From contig CAKMNX010000026.1 in NCBI GenBank assembly GCA_927910745.1, positions 7,393 through 71,392 of the forward strand: a stretch of 64,000 bases of DNA, given 5' to 3'. The position numbers and the translations under genes are program-made. Of this stretch, positions 1 to 8,724 are shown piece by piece. How positions within the stretch are numbered: the stretch's first letter is position 1; each line of letters starts with the position of its first letter. The notes under the pieces are model-generated. The model was not told the origin of the DNA and ran no database searches. It saw only the letters and a list, made by a program, of their open reading frames with translations. The stretch is from an uncultured Candidatus Saccharibacteria bacterium. GTDB taxonomy: Bacteria > Patescibacteriota > Saccharimonadia > Saccharimonadales > Saccharimonadaceae.

Positions 1-2332
1 CCCACTGACAATTACATCATTGTCCGACGTCACTGGAGTCAACGCACTCGGTACAGGTAACGTCATCGAGCCAGATCCTCACCTCACTATCTTGTTCGGC
101 GAGAATGGCACAGGCAAGACAGGATACTCGCGAATCTTTAAGGCACTGGCGGGGAGCCGCACAGTCGACAAAAAGATTCTCGGAAACATCGCTAACACTA
201 ATCCTGAGGCAATGTCAGCCACCATCAAGTACAGACTTGGCGACAATGATGAGCAGTGCCATGAATGGCACGGAGAAAAAGGCGTGCCACCCTTCACAAG
301 GATGTCGATATTTGACAGTCGTGCTGTCAAGCTCCATGTCGATGATGACCTAGACTACACCTACACACCTGCTGCGTTGGCCTTGTTTGAACATGTCACG
401 AAGGGTGTCAAGTCTGTGCAGGAAGCTGCAAAGAGGGAGGCTGGATCATCCTCAGTGGTGTCGCCTGACATCCTATCTCGGTTCGACAAAAACACCAGCG
501 TATATCAGCATATCGCTTCGCTTAGTGCTGCTACAGACCTAGCCCACCTAAATTCCCTGGCGGAGACCGCCCCAGACGTTGACATCCGTATTGAAAAGCA
601 ACGGACAAAAGTTGCCGAGTTAGAATCCAACACCATTAGCCTCAAGATTCGTGAAATGCAGCGCGTCGAACGGGTCCTAAGTCAAGTCTGCGAGGCAGTT
701 CGTGCGATAGAAGACTTTGATGTCGATAGTTACGAGCAAGAACGCCAAAAGCTTAAGCAGCTCGAAGACGACTATCGGGCGTTCCGTGCGACCTTGTTTA
801 AAGAAGCAGACTTACCGTTGGCTCCAGATGACACGTGGGTGTTGTTTATCAAGTCGGCGGAGGACTACCGCCAGCATCTCGAGGCACATTCAGCATATGA
901 TGCAGAGCGCTGCCTGTATTGCCGGCAGCCATTACAGGACATGGCTCAGACGCTCATTAATAAGTACGCCGAGCTTCTCGAAGACAATCTCTCAACAAGC
1001 ATCAAGGACACCAAGGCACGACTCAAGGCACTCAGTGAGAGAGTGACGTCGGTGGAGCTTTCTGACGCTAGAGCCTTTGCGCAAGAGCATACTGACTCCG
1101 ACGAGAAGCCCGCCTATTACGACAAAATCGGCCAGGTTATCAACGCCTTTGAAGCAGTATCCGAAGCCTTCTCCGCTTCTAAACAGATAACATCGCCGGC
1201 GATCAATGCTGTGACGGTTAATAGCACAGAACTGAAATCTGAACTCAAGAACCTAACACAAGAGCGTAAGCAGCTCCAGGATCAGGATACAAATCGAACC
1301 GAAACACTGAAAGAAGAGAAGCATCATCTTGCCGAGCTTGTTGCGGCGGCTGAGCTCGGCAAGTCGTGGATCAAGATCGAAGAGTTTGTCTGTAAGGCCA
1401 AGTGGGTTGCTCGTCTAAATGATGGTAGCAGTCAATTCAGGCGTCTTATCCGTAGCCTCACGGATTACGCTAAACAGGCGAATGAGCAGTTCGTCGATAA
1501 CAACTTTGACACCCTGTTTGCAGAGGAGTGCAAAGCGCTCCGAGCTCCGGAGTTGACGGTACGCCACATAGGTAGAACAGGGCGTGCACAGCGTCGCAGA
1601 AGGCTTACTGGCGACCATAGTCCGTCTGCAGTTCTATCTGAGGGCGAACAGAAAGTGCTTGCTATGGCCGACTTTCTTGCCGAAGCCCGGCTCTCTGGAG
1701 TAACGGCACCCGTAGTCTTTGACGATCCTGTTTCGAGCCTCGACCACCGCCGGGTTGAAGAAGTCGCAGAACGAGTAGCGGCTCTATCCGAAACCGCTCA
1801 GGTCATTGTGTTCACTCACGATATTCTTTTTACAGCAGGCCTACTTCAAATTACTACCCGCAATCGACAGCAGTGCGTGTACTTCAAGATCTCCGAAGAT
1901 AATGGCAATAAGGGATTCATTGTACCTGGAAGGCATCCTCGTTGGGATACGATCTCGAAAATTTCAGGTCGGATCAACTCTGCCTTGCAAGACGCGAAGG
2001 CTTCAAAGGACGGCGATAAATGCGATGAACATGTTCAGAGAGGTTACAGCCTAGTTCGCTCCTGGTGTGAGGTATTTGTCGAGATGGAAGTCTTCGCAGG
2101 AGTTTCTCAACGATACCAGCCGAATGTTAGCATGGCGAATCTTACAAAAATCAAAGTCGGCTTACTGCCTGAGGTGATCGATACGGTTAGCCGAGTGTTT
2201 AATGATGCTTGTCGCTATATTGATGCTCATTCTCAACCGTTGGTAACTCTAGGCACTAGGCCAACGCCCGCCGATCTTGAGAACGATTGGAACGAATTGC
2301 AGGCCGCCCGAAATAACTACCGTAATGGTTAG
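1..2332 (+). CDS. RloC/AAA_13-like ATPase with zinc hook (5' partial)
   Basis: The frame is open to the left edge, so the true N-terminus lies outside the window; the first in-frame start inside it is TTG at 20. Numbering from there, Walker A (GENGTGKT) is at 27-34, a long coiled-coil region follows with a CLYC zinc hook at 298-301, then the ABC signature LSEGEQK at 539-545, Walker B plus D-loop (VFDDPVSSLD) near 563-572, and the H-loop (VFTHD) near 597. This is the SMC/Rad50-like layout of AAA_13 proteins such as RloC, a PrrC-related anticodon nuclease that cuts tRNA after phage damage. The C-terminal part has an R-x3-E motif (R680, E684) with a later His737, reminiscent of the PrrC/RloC Arg-Glu-His triad, but the spacing to His is longer. 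A defence role is inference; a DNA-repair ATPase is the alternative. Confidence 0.7.
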   Translation, partial: PLTITSLSDVTGVNALGTGNVIEPDPHLTILFGENGTGKTGYSRIFKALAGSRTVDKKILGNIANTNPEAMSATIKYRLGDNDEQCHEWHGEKGVPPFTRMSIFDSRAVKLHVDDDLDYTYTPAALALFEHVTKGVKSVQEAAKREAGSSSVVSPDILSRFDKNTSVYQHIASLSAATDLAHLNSLAETAPDVDIRIEKQRTKVAELESNTISLKIREMQRVERVLSQVCEAVRAIEDFDVDSYEQERQKLKQLEDDYRAFRATLFKEADLPLAPDDTWVLFIKSAEDYRQHLEAHSAYDAERCLYCRQPLQDMAQTLINKYAELLEDNLSTSIKDTKARLKALSERVTSVELSDARAFAQEHTDSDEKPAYYDKIGQVINAFEAVSEAFSASKQITSPAINAVTVNSTELKSELKNLTQERKQLQDQDTNRTETLKEEKHHLAELVAAAELGKSWIKIEEFVCKAKWVARLNDGSSQFRRLIRSLTDYAKQANEQFVDNNFDTLFAEECKALRAPELTVRHIGRTGRAQRRRRLTGDHSPSAVLSEGEQKVLAMADFLAEARLSGVTAPVVFDDPVSSLDHRRVEEVAERVAALSETAQVIVFTHDILFTAGLLQITTRNRQQCVYFKISEDNGNKGFIVPGRHPRWDTISKISGRINSALQDAKASKDGDKCDEHVQRGYSLVRSWCEVFVEMEVFAGVSQRYQPNVSMANLTKIKVGLLPEVIDTVSRVFNDACRYIDAHSQPLVTLGTRPTPADLENDWNELQAARNNYRNG

Positions 2333-2572
2333 GATTCACTAGCGGGCGTACTGGATCGCATGGGATGAGCGCTCGGACGAGGGTCGACGAATATGGGAAC
2401 CAGGGCAGCACAGCGCCGCTGGCAGAACATGTTGAGCGATCAATAGTCTCGTCCCGTCTCGTGCCATACTCTTCTGGCTGCATCGGCACGCGCTCACCTC
2501 GGGCTCACAGCCCCAGTAGGGCGTCGCCTCGACCGACACTGCTGTCCCTACTATTCAGCGGGCGCTGGGGAA

Positions 2573-2610
2573 CGGTTCCAAGCGCCAACTCGGGATGTCG
2601 CTTGGAACCG
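2573..2610. repeat. 12-bp perfect inverted repeat, 14-nt spacer
   Basis: The arms CGGTTCCAAGCG and CGCTTGGAACCG are exact reverse complements. There is no T-run on either side, so a simple intrinsic terminator is unlikely; an operator or an RNA stem is possible. Confidence 0.6.
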
Positions 2611-2700
2611 GTGGCCACTGCAACCTGACCTGTCCCCACTGCGACACGGGTGCGGACAGGTACACGCAGTCAGCGCTTGAGCATGCTCACCCCATCGACT

Positions 2701-2750
2701 CGCCCTGGGAGACCGGCCCCCAACAGTCGGCAGCTCCCAGGGCGGCTTTT
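2701..2750 (+). terminator. Putative intrinsic terminator
   Basis: An 11-bp stem (CGCCCTGGGAG/CTCCCAGGGCG) with a 22-nt loop is followed by GCTTTT. It lies about 370 bp after the ATPase stop, so it might end a transcript from this region and not the ATPase mRNA itself. The T-run is short. Confidence 0.45.
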
Positions 2751-2931
2751 GCGCCGTTCCTCCAACGTTCACTCAGCTGCATTGGCTGCCACCACACTAT
2801 TTATTACGGTTTCATCACAGTTGGTGACGTGTGCCACTACTAATCGTCTAGGCGGTATAGCCTAAAAGTGCAGGCAACGACGTCTGCTGGAGTCAACAGC
2901 TCCATCGCCCTCATCCCCGAGGAGGATCACG

Positions 2932-4041
2932 ATGAGCAAGACGAGCAACAAGATCCGGCGGTTTGCACTCTTCGGCCTGGCTGCAGCCACGGCAACTGGA
3001 GTAACAACGGTGGCACCGCCGGCCCGAGCAGACGAAGTCACCGCCACAGTTTTCTCCGCCCCTGGATGGGACTACGCCAACGTTCGGCCGAGCCCCGATA
3101 CAGGCGGGCAGCCAATCGGGCGGGTCCAAGCGGGCCAAACAGCGGAGTTAACCTGCTACCAGTACGGTGGCGAGGCCAAAGGCCCCTACGGCAGTAGTAC
3201 CCTTTGGTACAAGGTCAAGGGATACGGCTCAGGCTGGATCGCCGACTCGATGCTGTCGACAGGGAGCGACCTACCGGTGACCGGTATGTGTCCAGAGGAC
3301 AATCAAGATTCGGCGCCAACCGTTCCAAATCAGTCACCGACTTCCATGGCCAGAGTGCTCAACGACCCTGAGGTAGAGTATGTAAACGGGAGAATAGGTC
3401 CCACCACCAAATACAACACACTTAAGGTTTATCCCGCGAATAGTGGGTTCGCTTTAGAATGTTGGACTAAAGGCGAATCTGTAAACGGCCCCGATGGAAA
3501 AGCATCAGAAAGATGGTATTTCACCTCAGACAAAACCTGGGTGTCTGCTGCGTATTTGTCAATTGATACGGCTGGTTCGACGATTCCGGACTGTAACTCA
3601 CCGAATGGAAATAGCCCAACAGCAGGAGTTAGAGTTGAACACCCACGCACTTGGCCAAAAACGTGGGATGTTCGGTACAATGGAAACGATTCCACCGTCG
3701 CAGATTTCCTTTATCAGCACTATCACAAAAATGACTCACTTCCTGGTGTTGATGCAAGGATAGACTGGTCATACTTTAGAGATCGCTCATGGTTCAAGGC
3801 GCAGGCATACAAGATCCGTGTCGGCGACTATAGGCAAGTCACTCGAGAAGATACACTTCTCTTTTTAGGGTTTGATGTGTATAGGGCTATCGGGGCTTTC
3901 ACAATTTATCGAACAGACTCGAACTGTTTTCTCGTTTACGACTACTACGATTTCGACTATGATTTTCCGCACGAGAAGTACGCTGCAACTACAGGCGAAG
4001 CACAAGAATTCCACGTCTACTCAGCTGGCTGCTACGAATGA
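2932..4041 (+). CDS. Secreted protein with two SH3-like domains
   Basis: The ATG has a strong Shine-Dalgarno site (GAGGAGG about 7 nt upstream). The 369-residue product starts with a Sec signal peptide: basic KIRR, hydrophobic core, likely cleavage after ARA near residue 34. Two bacterial SH3-like segments follow (about 37-110 and 140-215), each with the NVRP/NGRIGP-type start, a GxxxxLxCW/Y strand, Cys residues and a WxxxxxxWVxxxYL-type end. Such domains usually bind cell-wall peptides. The last ~140 residues, rich in Tyr, Asp and Phe, match nothing I recognise and could be the effector part. Base composition changes inside the gene: the first ~400 bases are GC-rich and actinobacterial in style, the rest much more AT-rich. 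A role on the cell surface or against/at the actinobacterial host is inference. Confidence 0.75.
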   Translation: MSKTSNKIRRFALFGLAAATATGVTTVAPPARADEVTATVFSAPGWDYANVRPSPDTGGQPIGRVQAGQTAELTCYQYGGEAKGPYGSSTLWYKVKGYGSGWIADSMLSTGSDLPVTGMCPEDNQDSAPTVPNQSPTSMARVLNDPEVEYVNGRIGPTTKYNTLKVYPANSGFALECWTKGESVNGPDGKASERWYFTSDKTWVSAAYLSIDTAGSTIPDCNSPNGNSPTAGVRVEHPRTWPKTWDVRYNGNDSTVADFLYQHYHKNDSLPGVDARIDWSYFRDRSWFKAQAYKIRVGDYRQVTREDTLLFLGFDVYRAIGAFTIYRTDSNCFLVYDYYDFDYDFPHEKYAATTGEAQEFHVYSAGCYE

Positions 4042-4117
4042 AGCACTTTAAAAATGGCATTAAAATGTCGGTTGCAATTAGTGTAAGATAGATAAATGTG
4101 GTATTATTGTCATTAAT

Positions 4118-4474
4118 ATGACATTGCTACATTTCTCATCCTACCCCCGCCCTCTCAAAGCCGTCGTCATTATCATTGGCGGCTTCGTCTTCTGGCACTA
4201 CGGTATCGTCTACGGCCTGCTTGGCATGAGGCCGGAGCATCACATTACGAACATTTTTCGGCAACGGGTGGGACCAGTCGTGACATACAATGCGACGATT
4301 GTTTACGACACTGGCTACGCCAGAGTACCATCCATTCAGACGGAACGCGAAGGGTCGGTAGTGGGGCGAATTGACAATGCGCAAAACCGGAAGGATGTAG
4401 CGTCGAAAATTATATATAAAAAAATGCTACTCGGAAAACTGTGGATCATGGAATCCTTTCTCTGCCATGAGTAA
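4118..4474 (+). CDS. Small membrane-anchored protein, unknown
   Basis: 118 residues. Residues ~14-35 (VVIIIGGFVFWHYGIVYGLL) form one membrane segment; the rest is a short extracytoplasmic or cytoplasmic domain with no motif I recognise. It begins 76 bp after the SH3 protein on the same strand and could be cotranscribed with it. No clear Shine-Dalgarno is seen; a possible -10 (TAAGAT or TATTAT) lies just upstream. The stop overlaps a second short frame at 4467. Whether it is a real gene rests on the plausible membrane segment and its position. Confidence 0.45.
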   Translation: MTLLHFSSYPRPLKAVVIIIGGFVFWHYGIVYGLLGMRPEHHITNIFRQRVGPVVTYNATIVYDTGYARVPSIQTEREGSVVGRIDNAQNRKDVASKIIYKKMLLGKLWIMESFLCHE

Positions 4475-4709
4475 GGATGTCCCTGAAGGCACCAAAGAAG
4501 CCTTCAAAAGGGACATCATGAGCACTGCCTCAATGGTCGGTGCTGGCTGGCCAATTCATCTGCCGACGCCAGCTCGCTCCGAGGCTTCATCCTTGATTGA
4601 CCAAGCAATCTCTGCGCCGCATGCACAGTGCATGTTCGATGGCTGGACAGACTTCTTTTGTCTCGATGTAGAAGGTGGGGCTTTTGTGTATCGGTATAGA
4701 TCGGTATAG
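4467..4709 (+). CDS. Doubtful short ORF overlapping the upstream gene
   Basis: 80-codon frame whose ATG overlaps the preceding stop in an ATGAGTAA arrangement typical of translational coupling. However, its first 17 codons lie inside a strong inverted repeat (4476-4517), its end lies in a tandem 10-bp repeat (ATCGGTATAG twice, 4690-4709), and the product matches nothing recognisable. I list it for completeness. Confidence 0.2.
   Translation: MSKDVPEGTKEAFKRDIMSTASMVGAGWPIHLPTPARSEASSLIDQAISAPHAQCMFDGWTDFFCLDVEGGAFVYRYRSV
4476..4517. repeat. 15-bp inverted repeat with bulge
   Basis: GATGTCCCTGAAGGC pairs with GCCTTCA-AAA-GGGACATC, leaving a 3-nt bulge and a 9-nt loop. There is no following T-run. 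It sits at the end of the small membrane protein gene and may protect or end its mRNA. Confidence 0.6.
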
Positions 4710-4901
4710 AAGATAGTACCGAGGTGGAGTAAGGACTGGATGTCAAGCCGCTTACGAGCGATCTAGTGCAGAAATGGAAGGTGGAAGTGCCTGAGAGGCG
4801 TCCTACCTTCACACGGCTTGAGCATTGAGGCTGTTGTCCGAAAAGTCCGGATAACTCAGCATGAGAACTTGACTCAAGTCACACGCCGATTCGGCGTCGG
4901 C
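4710..4901. other. No feature recognised
   Basis: Between the tandem repeat at 4690-4709 and the decayed helix-turn-helix gene I see no gene, strong promoter or terminator. Confidence 0.4.
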
Positions 4902-5605
4902 TCACTCACCCCGCACAACCTTCCGCACCGTATCCTTACTGACACCCAACCGCTGCGCAGTGTGTTTGACCGTGCAAAGCTCAGCGTAAGCCTGCCGCAC
5001 CCGCTCTTGGAAGGCAGGGTCGGCTGGGTCGGTGCGCAGCGTCTCCCCTGCCTGCTTGAGGAGCCGCGCCACCGTGGTGCGGTGGAAGCCGAAGCGTGTG
5101 GCGATCTAGATTGTCATCTACGAGAAGAGCAGAGGACACACTGCTCCCTCACCTCTTGTCATTTCTGCGCAGCCATTAGATGCTTGCTTACCGTATCCCG
5201 CCCGAAGCCGAGCTCCAGGCCGATATCGATGTAGGTACGTCCCTGAGCGTGGAGCTGCTGAGCACGTTGGAGATCATCGCTGGTGAAGTGTCGCTTGCGG
5301 CGGGGTGGTCGCTTGGCCTGGCGGCACGTGGCGCGGACGGTGGACTCAGTGACACCGACTTCGGCAGCGATCTCGCGGGCAGACATGCCGGTGGGCTCCA
5401 GATCGAGGATCTGCTGCTTCTTCGCCGCGCTGATCGGACGGCAGGCCGTCTTGCGGATGCCGCGGGCTGTCGGGGTCTCGCTCGCTTCTGTCGTGGACGC
5501 TAAGCTATCCGTGCTCGACTCCGGAGCCACCTCACCCGCGATGAGACGCTTGCGGAATGCGAGTAGGGGTAGCCAGTTGTTCGAGTTGATGCTGCCCAGG
5601 TGCAC
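4902..5605 (-). pseudogene. Decayed multi-helix-turn-helix (resolvase-type) gene
   Basis: Two fragments lie on the minus strand. The first (5605-5159, GTG start, 148 aa) holds two Hin/resolvase-like helix-turn-helix units, with cores SAREIAAEVGVTESTVRATC and YIDIGLELGFGRDTVSKHL. About 45 bp past its stop, directly after an in-frame TAG and in another frame, a second fragment runs to a TGA at 4902 and holds two more such units (IATRFGFHRTTVARLL and TAQRLGVSKDTVRKVV). The second fragment has no start codon of its own. Repeated helix-turn-helix tails like these occur in actinobacterial recombinases and related mobile-element proteins; the catalytic part is absent. The DNA is GC-rich compared with flanking core genes, suggesting transfer, perhaps from the host. 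Confidence 0.55.
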
Positions 5606-5836
5606 CAGCCATCATAGGTTTGTTTTGTTGCCGTTTCTTGCGGCACTTTTTTATAATTTGCGGCATGGAGCTTTCTTTTTTGCATCCTTCCTCAAGAATT
5701 CTATAGAAGTGTTCTATTTCTCAAATATAATTCACTAAGAATAAAATCTATTGAGCGCAATAAATACTTGATAGCCCCAACAGACGAAACAAGCAAGATA
5801 ATCACCCAAACTTATTGATATAGTAAAGGAGAAGCA
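5606..5836. other. AT-rich boundary between island and core
   Basis: Composition drops abruptly to AT-rich here, marking the right edge of the foreign-looking segment. A weak hairpin (TGCCG/CGGCA) followed by CTTTTTT lies near 5630-5656 and could be a plus-strand terminator. No gene is seen. Confidence 0.4.
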
Positions 5837-6366
5837 ATGAGCCAACAGTTAGAACGAGAGCGCACATTCCTCGCAAAAGAGCTGCTGCAAAAAATCAAAG
5901 CAACCAAGCCAACTCGCATTGTTGATATTTATATCCCAGACACACCAGCGCATTCTCACCTTCGGCTCAGACAAAACAGCAAAACATATGAAATCACCAA
6001 GAAGACCTCCTTGCAGCAAGTGATGCGTCAGAGCACATTGAGCAAACCATCCCTTTGACAGAGGAAGAATTCGCAGCACTCTCACGTTGCAGTGCAAAGC
6101 GCGTTGCAAAGGACCGCTACCGCGTCGTGATCGATGGCACACTCGCCGAAATTGATATATTTATCGAGGATCTGGCTGGGCTTGTGCTGATAGATTTTGA
6201 GTTTGACACAGAAGACGAAAAGGACAACTTTATCCCACCGAGCATTACCCTTGCCGACGTCACACAGGAGGATTTCATTGCTGGAGGTCTGCTCGCCGGC
6301 AAGACATACGACATCATTGCGCCAGAGCTTGCGCGGTTCTGTTATAAAAAACTCAGTAAAGAGTAA
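5837..6366 (+). CDS. CYTH-domain (triphosphate tunnel) protein, frameshifted
   Basis: The start at 5837 has AAGGAG 6 nt upstream. Frame one runs to LQQ (6019); a -1 shift there joins SDASEHIEQTIPLTEEEF in frame two, which continues to 6366. The joined ~176-residue product has the CYTH layout: an N-terminal E-x-E strand, an HLRLRQ strand with Arg residues, alternating charged strands through RYRVVIDG and IDIFIEDLAGLVLIDFEFD, and a DVTxxDFxxGG segment before a C-terminal helix. CYTH enzymes bind triphosphates and metal (thiamine triphosphatase, polyphosphate or adenylate cyclase relatives); the substrate here is unknown. The usual ExExK start reads ExExT, so the lysine is missing. A one-base deletion in an A-run (CAAG for CAAAG) explains the break. 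Confidence 0.75.
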
Positions 6367-6391
6367 CTTTAGTTTATTCGGCACTCACTAT

Positions 6392-6425
6392 AAAAAATAC
6401 GCACCCAGTAGGGTGAGTATTTTTA
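6392..6425. terminator. Bidirectional intrinsic terminator
   Basis: AAAAATACGCACCC pairs with GGGTGAGTATTTTT around an AGTA loop, with one mismatch. The A-run on one side and T-run on the other let it serve both the CYTH gene and the convergent HAD gene. Confidence 0.85.
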
Positions 6426-6474
6426 TATACTGCAAGTTTTCACTCTTTTGGTCAGTGTATGAAAGTAAAGGTTT

Positions 6475-7233
6475 TTATTCCGTTACGCCCAAAACCCCAT
6501 CTAGAGCATAGGCGGTTGTTTCCCAACCATTGACGGCAATGCTGTCGATACCCATCGCGCGGACTGGGTAGTCGTTGCCGCCTTCTTCGATCTTATCACC
6601 AAAGAAGAGGACTTCGCTTTTTTCTAGCCCATTAGCTTCAAGCAGCTTCTTCATGCCATAGGCTTTGTCGATACCAGGGCGGGTGATATCGGTGCTGGTG
6701 GTGCCACCAATCCGCACTTCGAGGCCAGGCAGTTGTGCCGCTACCTTATCGCGATAGACTGGCCGAACATCCTTGTACTTCTCTGCCCAGGCGTATTTCT
6801 CCTCTGGAGTGGCTTGCTGGCCAAGGGCAGATATAGTGATCTGGCTCTGGCGATCCTCGATAATCTCACCCGCTGGGTGTTCGCACCAGATCCCCATCTC
6901 TCGTGCGGTCGACTCAAGCACACTCACGATTTGCGCCTTTTGCTCATCCGTCAGATCCTCAGCATACTGCAACTGCCACTCGCCTGCGTGCGGGTCGAAA
7001 CGATAATAGCGCGTGCCACACGTCGGCATAGCGTGAAACTTAGCCAGTAATTCGGGCGATACATCGAGGCGGCTGGTCACCTGTTTTTGGATCTGCTTGA
7101 AGTCTCCACCAGTGATAACGCATACGTCATACTTCTCCAGTAAGCGCCCCAGCAGAGCCGCCATCCGGTCACTCACAGGTGACTTCGTTACTGCTAGCGT
7201 ATCGTCTAGATCAAATGCAATCAGTTTTTTCAT
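6475..7233 (-). CDS. HAD-IIB phosphatase, phosphomannomutase-like
   Basis: 252 residues, a normal length for HAD-IIB proteins. Motif I is FDLDDTLA (nucleophile Asp9, acid/base Asp11), motif II VITGG near residue 40, motif III Lys in the IDKAYGMKK segment, and motif IV FFGDKIEEGGNDYPV. The pairs RIGGTTSTDITRPGIDKAYG and GDK.x.GGND closely resemble eukaryotic-type phosphomannomutase (PMM2), which converts mannose-6-phosphate to mannose-1-phosphate, so a sugar-phosphate mutase or phosphatase role in glycan precursor supply is likely. It ends at the shared terminator with the CYTH gene and seems monocistronic. Proteins like this are common in Patescibacteria (family knowledge); exact substrate is inference. 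Confidence 0.8.
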   Translation of the reverse strand: MKKLIAFDLDDTLAVTKSPVSDRMAALLGRLLEKYDVCVITGGDFKQIQKQVTSRLDVSPELLAKFHAMPTCGTRYYRFDPHAGEWQLQYAEDLTDEQKAQIVSVLESTAREMGIWCEHPAGEIIEDRQSQITISALGQQATPEEKYAWAEKYKDVRPVYRDKVAAQLPGLEVRIGGTTSTDITRPGIDKAYGMKKLLEANGLEKSEVLFFGDKIEEGGNDYPVRAMGIDSIAVNGWETTAYALDGVLGVTE

Positions 7234-7353
7234 GACAAATTCTCCTCTTGTAGCTACTAATGTGCCATTATCATACCATAAAATATGGCAAATCCATAAT
7301 GGAATAATAAATCACCCTATGCTCTGTTGAGTATGGCTATCGAGAATACTCAC

Positions 7354-8561
7354 CTATCGCACAAGTACGAAGCTATTCTTGCCTTTTTTGATTAAGCTTG
7401 GGCTGGTGGCTGGTTGATCACTAGTGATCTTTGCACCATCAAGGCTAATGGCATTGTTTTTGATGAGGCGACGCGCTTCGCCATTGCTGGTGCAAACACC
7501 AGCCTCCACTAGTGCTGCTACGACTGACTGCGGCGAGACAGTTGGGATCTCGTTAGCCAGCGCATCAAGATCTTCCTCGTGCAGCGTCGATAGGTCATTA
7601 CCGCCAAAGAGCACACTGGTTACTCGCTCCACGCTCTCGCGGCGCTCATGGCCGTGGACGATATCGGTCACTTCTCGTGCGAGTGTCTTTTGTAGGGTGC
7701 GCGCGCCAGGGTTAGCGCGGTGGGTGTCGATTAATGTTTCGATAGTTGCTTGATCAAGTAACGTGTAGATCTTGATCAAGTCTTCGCTCGTCTCGTCATC
7801 GCAGTTGAGCCAAAATTGGTAGAATTTGTATGGGCTTGTCAGTGCTGGGTCGAGCCATATTGCACCACCCTCCGACTTGCCGAATTTCACCCCTGTCTGT
7901 TTGTTAATCACCAGCGGTGCCGTCAAGACATGTGCTTCGCCACCTCGAGTTTGCGAATGAGCGACACGCCTGTCACGCTATTACCCCATTGGTCGGCGCC
8001 AGCCAATTGCAGCGTTGCGCCCTTCTCGCGGTACAGGTGTAAGAAGTCATAGCCTTGAATCAATGCATAGCTAAATTCACCATAGCTAATGCCAGCCCCA
8101 CCTTCGCCAATTCGCTGCTGGACAAAGTCGCGGTCGAGTAGCTGCGTCATACTGACGTGCTTACCGATCCGGTGCAAAAAATCGATATAATTAACGTGTG
8201 CGAACCAGTCAGCATTATTGACTACCGCAAAATCCTGGCCGCGAAATATCTGCCGAAATTGCGCCGTTAAGCCCTCAACGCTGCGCGCCACCGTCTCGGC
8301 ATTGCGGAGGTCACGCTCTTGCTTTTTGCCGTCTGGGTCGCCAATCATCCCGGTTGCGCCTCCCACAAGCAACAGTGGTGTGTGCCCATGATCGATGAAG
8401 TGACGACACAGCATCATGACGGCCAAGTTGCCAATCGTCATGCTCGGTGCACTAGGGTCAACGCCGATGTAGAAAGTACGCGGCTCATTGATGTCATTGA
8501 TATCAGCAAACGTCGTTTGGTTAATGAATCCGCGCCAGGTTAATTCTTCTGCTAAGGTCAT
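7354..8561 (-). CDS. tyrS: Tyrosyl-tRNA synthetase, frameshifted
   Basis: The start at 8561 has a GGAGG site (GTGGAGGATAT-ATG). The first frame gives the Rossmann core: the YIGVDPSAPSMTIGNL segment in the HIGH position, the LVGGATGMIGDPDGK loop, and the tyrosine-binding ALIQGYDFLHL and GADQWGN segments. It stops at 7923. The second frame (7926-7354) continues with LTAPLVINKQTGVKFGKSEG, containing the KFGKS (KMSKS) signature, then the anticodon-binding helices and a C-terminal S4 RNA-binding domain. Inserting one G near 7934-7938 (AAGC to AAGGC) restores VAKAHVLTAPLV and a ~402-residue enzyme of normal length. Attaches tyrosine to tRNA-Tyr in the cytoplasm; essential, so the break is probably a sequencing error. 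Confidence 0.93.
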
Positions 8562-8724
8562 ATATCCTCCACTCTTGCTCTTTCTTATGCTCGTGTATTG
8601 CTATTTATTTTAGCACGAAATAGCGCAAGGTAGCGGGGCTGCGCCGCAGGAAAAGACTAGCCCTACCCGCCTACATAATGCTATAATGCAGAGGAATATT
8701 GCGTGTTAGAGGAAATAAGAGATC

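Larger units (their letters stand above)
2333..2931. other. Gene-free GC-rich stretch with three inverted repeats
   Basis: I see no convincing gene in these 599 bases. They are GC-rich compared with the core genes to the right and carry three consecutive inverted repeats: 2573-2584 with 2599-2610 (12 bp perfect), 2629-2635 with 2654-2660 (7 bp) and 2701-2711 with 2734-2744 (11 bp). A short frame at 2595-2843 contains CxxxCxxC but has no ribosome binding site or recognisable domain. The stretch could be leader/terminator DNA, a small structured RNA, or residue of an inserted actinobacterial segment. Confidence 0.5.

Noticed and set aside
2595..2843. 82-codon frame with CxxxCxxC, like a radical-SAM start
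   Set aside because: No ribosome binding site, no SAM-binding follow-up, and the frame lies across two inverted repeats; probably chance in GC-rich DNA.
4818..5234. Plus-strand ORFs over 4818-5738
   Set aside because: They mirror the GC-rich minus-strand helix-turn-helix coding and have no ribosome binding sites or recognisable domains.
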